From CADCTP01 sp963849885 (GTDB lineage: Bacteria; Actinomycetota; Actinomycetes; Mycobacteriales; CADCTP01), in assembly GCA_963849885.1 (NCBI GenBank), contig CAWKIV010000006.1:620001-684000 (forward strand): DNA of 64,000 nt, given 5' to 3'. Below the pieces are notes generated by a model. It did not search any database and was not told the DNA's origin. It saw only the letters and a list, made by a program, of their open reading frames with translations. This document shows positions 39,862 to 48,298 of the stretch, one piece after another. A program made the position numbers and the translations under genes. Numbering within the stretch: position 1 is the stretch's first letter; every line of letters starts with the position of its first letter.

Positions 39862-41772
39862 ATGCGTGCTCCGGTACGGGCGGTGGTGGGACTGGCGGCG
39901 GTGGCGGTCGGGCTGGCCGGCTGCACCGGAGCGGGAGCGGGACCCGGGCCGGACCCCGGGTCGCCGCCCGAGCCGGCGCCGGCGATCCGGCTGGTCGCCT
40001 TCGACTCCTGCGGGTCCGCGCTGCGCGAGCTGACCCGGGCCGCGGACCCGTACGTCGGGCCGTACGGGCTGCCGGCGCCGGGCGTCTGGGATGCCAGGGC
40101 GCGGACCGGGGGGCCGGACAGCGTCGCGGCCGGCGACGCCGCGGCCGCACCGAGCGCACCGCAGCCGCCGCCGGCGCACTCGACGACGACCGCTCACGAG
40201 GCCGGCGTGGACGAGCCGGACGTGGTCAAGACCGACGGCCGGCGGATCGTCAGCGTGCTCGGCGACCGGCTGCGGGTGGTCGACCTGGCCGACCGGCGGG
40301 TGACCACCGTCCCCGGCCTCCCGTCCGGCCCGATGTCGCAGCTGCTGCTGCACGGGGACCGGGCCCTGGTGGTGGTGCCGTACGGCGGGGGCGACCGGGC
40401 CGGCGGCCCGGCCGGGGCCCGCTTCGTGCTGGTCGACCTCACCGGGGCCGGCCGGGTCCTGGAGACGCTGACCGTGGACGGCGCGTACGTCGACGGCCGG
40501 CAGGTCGGCGGGGTGGCCCGGCTGGTGGTGCGGTCCGGTCCGCGGCTGACGTTCGTCCAGCCGCACGAGCGGCTGTCCCCCGACGCCGCCCAGCGGGAGA
40601 ACCGCCGGATCGTGGCCCGGTCGGCCATCGACGACTGGCTGCCCCGCTACCAGCTCGACGGCGGCGGCAGCCGGCAGCAGGGCCGGCTGGTGGACTGCGC
40701 CCGGGTCAGCCGCCCGGCGGCGTACTCCGGGGCCTCGATGCTCACCGTGCTGACCGTCGACCTGGCCGGCCGGCTCGGCACCGGCGACCCGGTCGGCGTC
40801 GTGGCCGACGGCGACGTGGTCTACGGCACCGCCACCAGCCTGTACGTGGCCGCCCAGGAGTGGCCGGCCACGGCCGACGGCCCGCTCCGCGGGCCGGCGC
40901 GGCCCCGGGCCCGGCCGCAGCGCACCGAGGTGCACAAGTTCGACCTGCCCGGGGCCGGCCGGCCGCGGTACGCCGCGTCCGGGTCGGTGTCCGGCTGGCT
41001 GCTCAACCAGTACGCGCTGTCCGAGCACGACGGCCGGCTCCGGGTGGCGACCACGCTCGACCTCGGCAACGGCCGGGACACCTGCTGCGACGGGCCGCCG
41101 CGGACCGAGAGCGCGGTCACCGTGCTGGAGCCGCGGGACGACCGGCTGGTCCTGGTCGGCCGGCTCGGCGGCCTGGGCAAGGGCGAGCAGATCTTCGCGG
41201 TCCGCTTCGTCGGGCCGGTCGGCTACGTGGTCACCTTCCGGCGGACCGACCCGCTGTACACAGTGGACCTCAGCGACCCGGCGCGGCCGCGGGCGGTGGG
41301 CGAGCTGAAGATCACCGGCTACTCGGCGTACCTGCACCCGACCGGGGAGACCACCCTGCTCGGCGTCGGCCAGGAGGCGACCGACCAGGGCCGCACGCTC
41401 GGCACCCAGGTCTCCCTCTTCGACGTCGGCGACCCGGCCCGGCCGCGGCGGACCGCGCAGCACCAGGTGGCGTACGGGCACTCCGAGGTGGAGTTCGACC
41501 CGCACGCCTTCCTCTACTGGCCGGCCGCGCGGCTCGCGGTGCTGCCGGTGCTGCCGGGGACGGCGGCCGGGCCGCAGCGCGGCGCCGGCGCGCTGGTGCT
41601 GCGGGTCGGCGACGGCCGGCTCGACCCGGTCGGCACCGTCCGGCACCCGCAGGACGTGACGATCCGGCGGTCGCTGGTGGTCGGCGACACCCTGTGGACG
41701 GTCTCCGACCTCGGCGCCCGCGCGGTCGCGGTCGCCGACCTGGCCGACCGGGGCTGGGTGCCGTTCAGCTGA
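39862..41772 (+). CDS. Beta-propeller lipoprotein
   Basis: A 636-residue secreted lipoprotein: lipobox VGLAGC with Cys21, then a Pro/Gly-rich stretch and the diagnostic entry EAGVDEPDVVKTDGRRIVSV of the bacterial beta-propeller domain family (PF09826), which fills the rest. Repeated blades include YVVTFRRTDPLYTVDLSDPA and VSLFDVGDPARPRR. Function is not established; the family sits on the outer membrane surface of actinobacteria and archaea. The ATG at 39862 follows GAGAGG. The end overlaps the convergent hydrolase by 8 bases. Confidence 0.88.
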   Translation: MRAPVRAVVGLAAVAVGLAGCTGAGAGPGPDPGSPPEPAPAIRLVAFDSCGSALRELTRAADPYVGPYGLPAPGVWDARARTGGPDSVAAGDAAAAPSAPQPPPAHSTTTAHEAGVDEPDVVKTDGRRIVSVLGDRLRVVDLADRRVTTVPGLPSGPMSQLLLHGDRALVVVPYGGGDRAGGPAGARFVLVDLTGAGRVLETLTVDGAYVDGRQVGGVARLVVRSGPRLTFVQPHERLSPDAAQRENRRIVARSAIDDWLPRYQLDGGGSRQQGRLVDCARVSRPAAYSGASMLTVLTVDLAGRLGTGDPVGVVADGDVVYGTATSLYVAAQEWPATADGPLRGPARPRARPQRTEVHKFDLPGAGRPRYAASGSVSGWLLNQYALSEHDGRLRVATTLDLGNGRDTCCDGPPRTESAVTVLEPRDDRLVLVGRLGGLGKGEQIFAVRFVGPVGYVVTFRRTDPLYTVDLSDPARPRAVGELKITGYSAYLHPTGETTLLGVGQEATDQGRTLGTQVSLFDVGDPARPRRTAQHQVAYGHSEVEFDPHAFLYWPAARLAVLPVLPGTAAGPQRGAGALVLRVGDGRLDPVGTVRHPQDVTIRRSLVVGDTLWTVSDLGARAVAVADLADRGWVPFS

Positions 41773-42511
41773 CCAGCAGGGCCAGCACCGCGGCCGGGTC
41801 CTCGACGTGCGCGTTGTGGCCCAGGCCGGGCAGCGTGACCGCGTCCGGCCGCAGCGCGGCCAGCTGGTCGGCGCCGACCATCGGGTCGGTCTCGCCGCGG
41901 GCCAGCACCACCCGGGCCCGGCAGGCGGCCAGCAGGCCGGGCAGGTCCGGGGCGCCGACCGCGAACGCCTTCGGGTCCAGGGCCAGCCGCCAGCCGCCGG
42001 CGTGCTCGCGCAGGCCGGCGGTCACCGCGGCGCCGCCGGCCGGCAGCAGGCCGGCCAGGCCGGACACCCGCAGGTGCCGGGCCGCGGCCTCGTCCCGGGT
42101 GGCGAAGTCCGGCACCGGCCGGTCGGCGAGCGCCCGGGCCCGGTCCAGCTCCGCGCCGGTCCAGGCCACCTTGATGCCCAGCCCGACCACGGTCTCCACC
42201 GGCGCGCCGAACCAGCCGCTGCCCAGCGCCAGCCCGACCACGCCGCCCAGCGAGTGGCCGAGCACCACGGTGCGGCCGGCCGGCTCGACCAGGTCGGCGA
42301 GCGCGGCGGCCAGCCCGCCGAACGAGTACCGCGGCAGCGGCGCCGACCCGCCGTGCCCGGGCAGGTCCGGCGCCAGCCAGCGGCCCGGCCACCGCTCGGC
42401 CAGCAGCGGCCGCCAGCCGTCCCACACGTCCGCGGTCGCGCCGAGCCCGTGCAGCAGGAGCAGCACCGGCTCGCCGGCGCCGCCCCCGGTCACCCGCAGT
42501 CGATCAGCCAC
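41765..42511 (-). CDS. Alpha/beta hydrolase
   Basis: A 248-residue alpha/beta hydrolase with oxyanion region LLLLHGLGATADVWDGW, DLPGHGGSAPLPRYSF, nucleophile GHSLGGVVG (near residue 90), Asp in ARGETDPMVGADQ and His in GLGHNAHVEDP. The fold and triad are complete. The cap region suggests a small-ester or epoxide-type hydrolase; substrate unknown. It overlaps the convergent lipoprotein gene at its 3' end and lies 13 bases downstream of the BTAD regulator on the same strand. Confidence 0.85.
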   Translation of the reverse strand: MADRLRVTGGGAGEPVLLLLHGLGATADVWDGWRPLLAERWPGRWLAPDLPGHGGSAPLPRYSFGGLAAALADLVEPAGRTVVLGHSLGGVVGLALGSGWFGAPVETVVGLGIKVAWTGAELDRARALADRPVPDFATRDEAAARHLRVSGLAGLLPAGGAAVTAGLREHAGGWRLALDPKAFAVGAPDLPGLLAACRARVVLARGETDPMVGADQLAALRPDAVTLPGLGHNAHVEDPAAVLALLVS

Positions 42512-42524
42512 GCCGGGAGCGTAG

Positions 42525-43271
42525 CTACCGGAGCAGCCGGACGAGCAGCTCCTGCACCGCCGGGCCCGGCGCGACGCCGAGCTCCTCCCGCAGCAGCGCG
42601 CGCAGCCGCTCGTACGTGACCAGCGCCGCGGCCACGTCGCCCTGGTCGGCCTGGGCCCGCATGAGCAGCCGGTGGCCGGTCTCGCTCAGCGGGGCGAGCT
42701 CGACCAGCCGGCGGGCCGCCCGCTCGGCGCCGCCGAGCTCGCTGCCGCCGATGCCGAGGCAGGCCTCGGCGTAGTACGACAGCGCGCGCTGGTGCACCAG
42801 GTCGAGCCGGCCCCGCCACTCGTCGATCCAGTCGCCGTCCGCCTCCGGCAGGAACCGCCGGCGGGTGACCAGCTGCGCCGCGAGCGCCCGGGACCAGGCG
42901 CGCGGCCACTGGTGCTGGGCGACCGCGGACTCCGCCTCGTGCACGGCCGCCAGCGCCAGCTCGACGTCGACCCGGGCCGCCGCCGGCAGCCGCAGGGTCA
43001 CCGCGGTCCGGCCGGCCAGCACGTCCCGGCCGAGCACGGCGCGCACCTTGGAGAGCAGCACCACGAGCGAGGCCGCGGCGGCGTCCGGGTCGGCGTCCGG
43101 CCAGAGCGCGTCGACCAGGGTGGCCCGGTCGACCGGGTGCGGCCGGCGGACGGTGAGGAAGGCGACCAGCAGCCGGGCCCGTCGGCCGGGCAGGGCGGCA
43201 TCGACCGGGCGGCCGCCGAGCTCGACGGTGAACCGGCCGCAGAGCTGGATCCTGGCGCTGGAGTCCGTCAC
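42525..43271 (-). CDS. BTAD-domain winged-helix transcriptional regulator
   Basis: A 248-residue SARP-like activator: an OmpR-type winged helix (RIQLCGRFTVELGGRPVD to RTAVTLRLP) followed by a bacterial transcriptional activation domain of TPR-like helices (ALSYYAEACLGIGGSELGGA, GDVAAALVTYERLRALLREE, LGVAPGPAVQEL). The GTG at 43271 is preceded by GGAAAG; a TTG at 43310 is a less likely start. It is divergent from the DUF1059/methyltransferase genes, which it probably activates, and co-directional with the hydrolase. Confidence 0.88.
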   Translation of the reverse strand: MTDSSARIQLCGRFTVELGGRPVDAALPGRRARLLVAFLTVRRPHPVDRATLVDALWPDADPDAAAASLVVLLSKVRAVLGRDVLAGRTAVTLRLPAAARVDVELALAAVHEAESAVAQHQWPRAWSRALAAQLVTRRRFLPEADGDWIDEWRGRLDLVHQRALSYYAEACLGIGGSELGGAERAARRLVELAPLSETGHRLLMRAQADQGDVAAALVTYERLRALLREELGVAPGPAVQELLVRLLR

Positions 43272-43348
43272 GGCAACTTTCCGGCAAGGTTGTGGTCGGT
43301 ATTGTGGCAATGCCCGGCGGCAGCCTCAACGGCGTAAAGGGGTCGCAG

Positions 43349-43510
43349 GTGAGCAGGCAGGTCCACTGCGAGTGCGGCTACGTGGCCCGGGGCGAGAGCG
43401 ACGACGAGGTGATCGAGCTCGTCCTGGAGCACGTGCGCCGCGACCACCCCGATCTGGCCGGGACCGAGGGACCGGAGGAGATCCGGGGCTGGATCGAAGT
43501 GGTCGGCTGA
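43349..43510 (+). CDS. DUF1059 small Cys-rich protein
   Basis: A 53-residue protein starting SRQVHCECGYVARGESDDEV, the pattern of the DUF1059 family of small predicted metal-binding proteins, with a Cys-Glu-Cys motif and an amphipathic helix VIELVLEHVRRDHPDL. The GTG at 43349 is preceded by AAAGGGG; an ATG at 43310 in the same frame would add residues not seen in the family. It precedes the methyltransferase by 49 bases in the same direction. Confidence 0.75.
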   Translation: MSRQVHCECGYVARGESDDEVIELVLEHVRRDHPDLAGTEGPEEIRGWIEVVG

Positions 43511-43559
43511 CGCCGCGACCCCCGAGCGGACCCGAGGGTCCGGACCGAGAGGGGACGTC

Positions 43560-44615
43560 GTGGCGATCGACGAGGACAAGCTGACCGAGCTGATGGGCCG
43601 GTTCGTGGCCGACCTGGGGGCGACCGTGACCGCCGCCAACCTGGTGGTGGGCGACCGGCTCGGGCTCTACCGCGGGCTGGCCGAGATCGGCCCGGCCTCC
43701 TCCGCGGACCTGGCCACCCGCACCGCGACGGCGGAGCGGTACGTCCGGGAGTGGCTGCGCGGCCAGGCGGCCGGCGGCTACGTGACGTACGAGCCGGAGA
43801 CGGACCGCTACCGGCTGACCGAGGAGCAGGCGCTGGCCTTCGCCGACCCGGACGGGCTGGCCCTGCCGGGCGCGTTCCAGCTCGCCGCGGCGTGCTTCCG
43901 GGAGGCGGCGGTCATCACCGAGGCGTTCCGGACCGGCGCCGGCTTCGGCTGGCACCAGCACGACCCGGAGGTCTTCACCGGCACCGAGCGGTTCTTCCGG
44001 CCCGGGTACGTGGCCAACATCGTGTCGTCCTGGATCCCGGCGCTGGACGGGATGGTGGACCGGCTGACCGCCGGCGGCACGGTCGCCGACGTCGGCTGCG
44101 GACTCGGCACGTCGAGCCGGCTGATCGCGGAGGCGTTCCCGGCCAGCACGGTGGCCGGCTCCGACTACCACGCCGAGTCGATCCGGCTGGCGGCCAAGGC
44201 GGCCGCGGACGCCGGGCTGGCCGACCGGGTGCGCTTCGAGGTGGCGGCCGCGGACGCCTTCCCCGGCACCGGCTTCGACCTCGTCGCGACCTTCGACGCC
44301 CTGCACGACATGGGCGACCCGGTCGGCGCCGCCCGGCACATCCGGCAGGCGCTGGCGCCGGACGGCACCTGGATGCTGGTCGAGCCGTACGCCGAGGACG
44401 ACGTGGCCGGCAACCTCGGCCCGGTGGGCCGGCTGTACTACGGCTTCTCCACCTTCCTCTGCGTGCCGCACGCCATCTCCGAGCACGCCACCGACGCGCT
44501 CGGCAACCAGGCGGGCGAGCCGAGGATGCGGGAGATCGCCGCGGCGGCCGGCTTCACCCGGTTCCGCCGGGCCGCCGAGACCGCGTTCAACATCGTGTAC
44601 GAGGTCCGGCCCTGA
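43560..44615 (+). CDS. Class I SAM-dependent methyltransferase with N-terminal winged helix
   Basis: A 351-residue protein. Residues 1-95 form a winged-helix dimerisation domain (RLGLYRGLAEIGPASSADLA, TAERYVREWLRGQAAGGYV). The SAM-binding glycine loop is VADVGCGLGTSSRL near residue 180, followed by SDYHAESI, FDLVATFDALHDM and GTWMLVEPYAED. The layout is like Rv2258c-type actinobacterial methyltransferases. Substrate unknown. The GTG start follows GAGAGGGGAC. Together with DUF1059 and the divergent BTAD regulator it forms a recurring actinobacterial unit, as I recall it. Confidence 0.88.
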   Translation: MAIDEDKLTELMGRFVADLGATVTAANLVVGDRLGLYRGLAEIGPASSADLATRTATAERYVREWLRGQAAGGYVTYEPETDRYRLTEEQALAFADPDGLALPGAFQLAAACFREAAVITEAFRTGAGFGWHQHDPEVFTGTERFFRPGYVANIVSSWIPALDGMVDRLTAGGTVADVGCGLGTSSRLIAEAFPASTVAGSDYHAESIRLAAKAAADAGLADRVRFEVAAADAFPGTGFDLVATFDALHDMGDPVGAARHIRQALAPDGTWMLVEPYAEDDVAGNLGPVGRLYYGFSTFLCVPHAISEHATDALGNQAGEPRMREIAAAAGFTRFRRAAETAFNIVYEVRP

Positions 44616-44621
44616 CCCGCG

Positions 44622-45634
44622 CTACGCCCCGCTGCCCGCGGCGCCGAGCGGCGGGCGGTGCAGCCAGTCCAGCAGGTCCGGCGGGGCCAGCTCGGCGGCG
44701 CGGGCCGCGTACCGGGCGGTGCCGGCCGCGCCGAGCTCCTCCCGGCCGGCGCCGGACCGGCCGCGGCGGAAGAACGCGGCCCGGTCCTTGAGCACGCCCC
44801 CTTTGTCCGGGGCGAGCTGGTCGGCGCGCGCCCGCATCCGCTCGAAGCGGGCCGCGTCGACCAGCTCCGGGGTGGGCGGGGCCAGGTCCAGCCGGGCGGC
44901 CAGTCGGCGCATCTCGCCGGCGAGGTCGGTGGACAGGTCGTGGTAGTGCACCAGCACCACGTTGGGCTCGTCCCGCCGCCGCCAGGCGTCGGCCAGGTGG
45001 GCCAGCACGCCGGGCAGCGAGTCCAGCTCCTCCCGCGGGTCGGCGTCCCGGTCGACCCAGCGGGCGACCGCCTCGGCCACCGACCGCCGCGGCGCCGACG
45101 ACCCGCCCTCCAGCCCCTGCCCGTCGCCCGGCGGCGGGCCGGCGCCCGGCGGCGGGTCGGCGCCCAGCGGCGGCCGGCCGGCGGCGGTGCGGCCGGCCCA
45201 GCGGCGGCCGGCGGCTGGCCGGCCGGCGGCTGGCCGGCCAGCTCGCGGACCCGGGCGCGGTCGATGTTGTCGCTCTGGTGGACCAGCGAGACGATCATGT
45301 CCAGCGGGTGCCGGCCGACCACGACGTAGGTCGCCCGCGGGTCGATCGGCACGCCGTCCAGCGGGGTATGGGTCTTGATCACCCGCCGGTGCGGCTGCGC
45401 GGCGAGCCGGGCGACGACCTCGTCCCGCGGCTCGACCAGCCAGTCCAGCCACGGCGACAGCTCGATCAGCGGGCGCGGCAGCTCCGGCGTCCGCAGGATG
45501 AGCAGCAGGCAGATCATCTGCACCCAGGTGGTGCCGCTCTTCGACCGGGTGCTCACCACCACGTCTCCGGCCCGGAACGGGAAGCCCTCCCACCGCGCGC
45601 TGTCTTCCTCGGGCGATCGGTAGCGAACCGTCAC
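44622..45634 (-). pseudogene. Sulfotransferase-family gene, frameshifted in a low-complexity tract
   Basis: The N-terminal half reads from 45634: VVVSTRSKSGTTWVQMICLL is the 5'-phosphosulfate-binding loop of PAPS sulfotransferases, and YVVVGRHPLDMIVSLVHQSD is the 3'-phosphate-binding motif. The C-terminal half (VAEAVARWVDRDADPREELD, NVVLVHYHDLSTDLAGEMRR to LDWLHRPP) is in a second frame. The switch lies between about 45165 and 45250, in repeats of GCCGGCGGCTGG that encode Gly/Gln/Pro/Ala. The join could be a single-base deletion or an assembly fault; otherwise the protein would be about 335 residues and intact. Confidence 0.75.
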
Positions 45635-45655
45635 CCGCGTACCGTAACGCCGCGA

Positions 45656-47132
45656 TCAGGCGACCCGTTGTGGCGTGCTGCCGGCCGGCCCCGGTGGCGC
45701 GGCGGTCCACCGGCCGGTCGGGTCGCGGCCCAGCCTCCACCGTCCCTCATGGACGGTGCGGTGGTGACGACGGCACAGCAGCACCAGGTTGTCGAGGCTG
45801 GTGGCGCCGCCGTCGGCCCAGTGTCGGACGTGGTGGGCATCGGTCCAGGGCGGCGGGCGGTCGCAGCCCGGGAAGGCGCAGCCCCGATCCCGGACCACGA
45901 GCGCCGTCCGGATCGCGGGTGGGACCACCCGGCTGCGCCGGCCGACGTCGAGCGGCCGGCTGGCCGGGTCCAGCACGACGCGGGTGACGGAGGCGTCCAG
46001 GCGAGCCGGCGAGCGGCCTCCGCGCCGATCACCCCCCCCACACCGTGTCGGCACTCCCCGCCGCCAGACCGCCCGTCATCCGGGAGCCCCGCCCGGAGCC
46101 ATCACCGCCGGCCCTGGCGTCAGCCCGACCGCCGTCCATGCCGGGGGCGGTGGCCGAGCGCGCTACCGCGGCCGGACTCCCCACCGCAACCGGATCCCCC
46201 ACCGCAGCCGGATTCCCCGCCGCAGCCGGATGCGCAGCGGCGGACAGGAGCGCTGCGGCGGTCGGGGGGCAGCTCGCGGTGTCGCAGGCCGAGCCCGCCC
46301 GCCCGGGAACACCGGGCTCGGGACGGGAGGGCAAGGCGGCGAGTGGGACCAGCACGGTCAGGTGGGGCCGCTCGCCGCCCGCCGCGGGCAGCGCGCCGCC
46401 GTCGAGCGCCCGGCGGCACAGCTCGACCAGCCCGTCGGCCCGACGGTGGCTGGGGCTGCGGTCGTCGTCCGGGCCGGAGCGTCCGCACAGCGGGGCGAGC
46501 GCGGTGAGCAGCGCCTCGCCGCCCTCGGCGTCGAGCACGCCGTTGACCACCACGGTGCCGTCGAACGTGCTCGCCACGTCGAGATGGCGGCGCCGGTGCG
46601 CCGCCTCGTCGGCGGCGATCGCCACTTCCGGGACCAGCGCATGCCTGGCGTGCGCGATCTCCCGCCGCAGTCGGGCGGGGTCGCACCGCCGGCCGGCCTC
46701 CAGCAGCGGCACGGTCGCCGCGGCCGCGAGCGGCGCTCCCGCAGCCTCCTCGAGCTCGGCGAGCGCGGTCGTGACCAGCTGGGCATGGTCCACCGAGATG
46801 TCGCCGGCGACGAGGCCGGCATCGACCGCGGAATTCGCGCTCAGGCGCCGCGCCAGCACGACCCGCCGCCGGGCGACGCCGGGCGACAGCCGGCAGGCGG
46901 ACCGGAGCCAGGTCGCCGTCCCGGTCTCCGCCGGGAGGGAACCCGAGCCATCGAGGACGGCGACCAAGCGGGACCAGACCCCCTCGAGGCCGTCGATCAG
47001 CCGCCGCAGCTCGACCACGCCCTCGCCGACCTCCGTCGCGGGCCGGTCCGTCCAGTCCTCGGCGGCCAGCGCCGACACCGCGATCCGGAGCCGGTGAAGA
47101 CCGGGCTCCGTCGAGTCGCGGGTGTCGAACAT
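45656..47132 (-). pseudogene. DUF222 / HNH endonuclease (13E12-like), two frameshifts
   Basis: The N-terminal DUF222 part (GLHRLRIAVSALAAEDWTDR, TATWLRSACRLSPGVARRR, LDVASTFDGTVVVNGVLDAE) runs from ATG 47132 to about 46040, then hits a stop after WGG. The HNH part continues in other frames: GGVIGAEAARRLA, then DASVTRVVLDPASRPLDVG, CAFPGCDRPPPWTDAHHVR and LVLLCRRHHRTVHEGRW with the Cys/His zinc and HNH residues. The first shift is at a run of eight C (46032-46039); the second near 45998, where RLACDAS would be restored by one base. These genes are abundant actinobacterial selfish-like elements. Confidence 0.75.
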
Positions 47133-47183
47133 GTGTTCGATCGTACCGTAAAGAACGCCTTTCTGCCGCCCGACCGGAGGGCC

Positions 47184-47204
47184 GCGATAGCTTTGATGCG
47201 ATAG
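47184..47204. promoter_or_regulatory. Direct repeat upstream of XRE gene
   Basis: GCGATAG occurs at 47184-47190 and 47198-47204, 14 bases apart, directly upstream of the GGAGG ribosome-binding site of the XRE gene and in the 82-base gap to the divergent HNH gene. It could be the binding site of the XRE protein itself or part of its promoter. Confidence 0.35.
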
Positions 47205-47214
47205 GGTTGGAGGT

Positions 47215-47484
47215 ATGACTGCGGAGCGGCCGCTGCCGGTGTTCCCCGGGCTGCGCGAGCTGGCCGAGCGGCGCCGTCGTGGGGTGATCGACGAGCTGGC
47301 GGCCGCCCGGCGCGAGCAGGGCCTGTCCCAGACGGTGGTCGCGGCCCGGATGGCGACCTCCCAGTCCGTGGTGGCCCGGCTGGAGTCCGGCGCCATCGAC
47401 GTGCGACTGTCCACACTGGAGCGGTACGCGGCCGCGGTGGACCGCGACCTCGAGCTGCGGCTGCGCCCGCCGGACCCGCGATGA
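47215..47484 (+). CDS. XRE-family helix-turn-helix regulator
   Basis: An 89-residue protein with a Cro/CI-type helix-turn-helix: LAAARREQGLSQTVVAARMA, TSQSVVARLESGAIDVRLST, LERYAAAVDRDLELRL. This is the usual pattern of antitoxin-like or small regulator proteins. ATG 47215 follows GGAGG. Its stop overlaps the start of the inactive ClpP-like gene (ATGA), so the two are made together and probably act together. Confidence 0.85.
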   Translation: MTAERPLPVFPGLRELAERRRRGVIDELAAARREQGLSQTVVAARMATSQSVVARLESGAIDVRLSTLERYAAAVDRDLELRLRPPDPR

Positions 47485-48167
47485 GCGCCGCGTACGAGCC
47501 GCCGCACGGGCCGCCGGAGTTCCCGCCCGGCCGGCCGCCGCTGCAGCCGATCGTGCCTCGCTGGACCCCGCCGCAGCCCGGCCGCCCGGAGCCGTCCCGG
47601 TCGCCGCTGCCCGGCTTCCCGCTGGTCGCGCCGCCGTCGCCCGGCTCCGCCGAGGACCGGCTGCGGGAGCGCGGGATCGTGCTGCTGTCCGGCTTCCTCG
47701 ACGGCGCCGCCGCCCAACGGGCCGCGGCCGCCCTGATGCTGCTGGACGCCGAGCACGACGGGCCGGTCCGGCTGCACCTCGGCTGCCCGGACGGCGACCT
47801 CGACGCCGCGCTGCTGCTGGCCGAGACCGTCGACCTGCTCACCCTGGACACCACCGCGCTGGTCACCGGCGTGCTCGGCGGGCCGGTGCTCGCCGTGCTG
47901 GCCGCGGCCGGCCGCCGGGAGGCGCACCGGCACGCGTTGCTCCGGCTGCGGGAGCCGACCGGCACCGCGGCCGGCCGGGCCGACCGGCTGGCCGCGGACG
48001 CCGAGCAGCACGCCCGGCAGGTCGCCCAGCTGCACGAGCGGCTGGCCGCGGCGACCGGGCGGGACGCCGCTGAGATCGCCGACGACCTGCGGGCCGGCCG
48101 GCTGCTCACCGCCGAGCAGGCCGTCGACTACGGCCTGCTCCACGCCGTGCGGCCCGACCGCCGCTGA
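47481..48167 (+). CDS. ClpP-like protein lacking the catalytic triad
   Basis: A 228-residue protein. After a Pro-rich leader of 55 residues, it follows the ClpP/crotonase fold: DRLRERGIVLLSGFLDGAAA, LHLGCPDGDLDAALLLAETV, TALVTGVLGGPVLAVLAAAG, and ADDLRAGRLLTAEQAVDYGL (ClpP: DRDxxMSAEEAxEYGLID). The serine position of the G-x-A-A-S-M motif is Gly (GVLGGPV), and the histidine of the M-I-H-Q-P motif is replaced (HALLRLREP), so it cannot be an active serine protease. It overlaps the XRE gene. A structural or binding partner role is likely. Confidence 0.75.
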   Translation: MSAAYEPPHGPPEFPPGRPPLQPIVPRWTPPQPGRPEPSRSPLPGFPLVAPPSPGSAEDRLRERGIVLLSGFLDGAAAQRAAAALMLLDAEHDGPVRLHLGCPDGDLDAALLLAETVDLLTLDTTALVTGVLGGPVLAVLAAAGRREAHRHALLRLREPTGTAAGRADRLAADAEQHARQVAQLHERLAAATGRDAAEIADDLRAGRLLTAEQAVDYGLLHAVRPDRR

Positions 48168-48271
48168 CAGCTCGGCGGCCGCAGCTGACCGGACCGCCCG
48201 ACCGCCGCTCGCCAGACGGCGGCTACCGCTGACCGGACGGCAGCGGCCGGCAACCGGACGGCCCGACCGCC
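48152..48271. repeat. Scattered copies of a gene end after ClpP-like gene
   Basis: GCCCGACCGCCGCT is at 48152-48165 (end of the ClpP-like gene) and again at 48196-48209; the shorter GCCCGACCGCC recurs at 48261-48271. GCTGACCGGAC occurs at 48184-48194 and 48228-48238. The whole 130-base gap to the next gene is built from these pieces and carries several TGA triplets. Confidence 0.7.
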
Positions 48272-48298
48272 ATCGACGGACCAGTTGGTGTCAACGGG

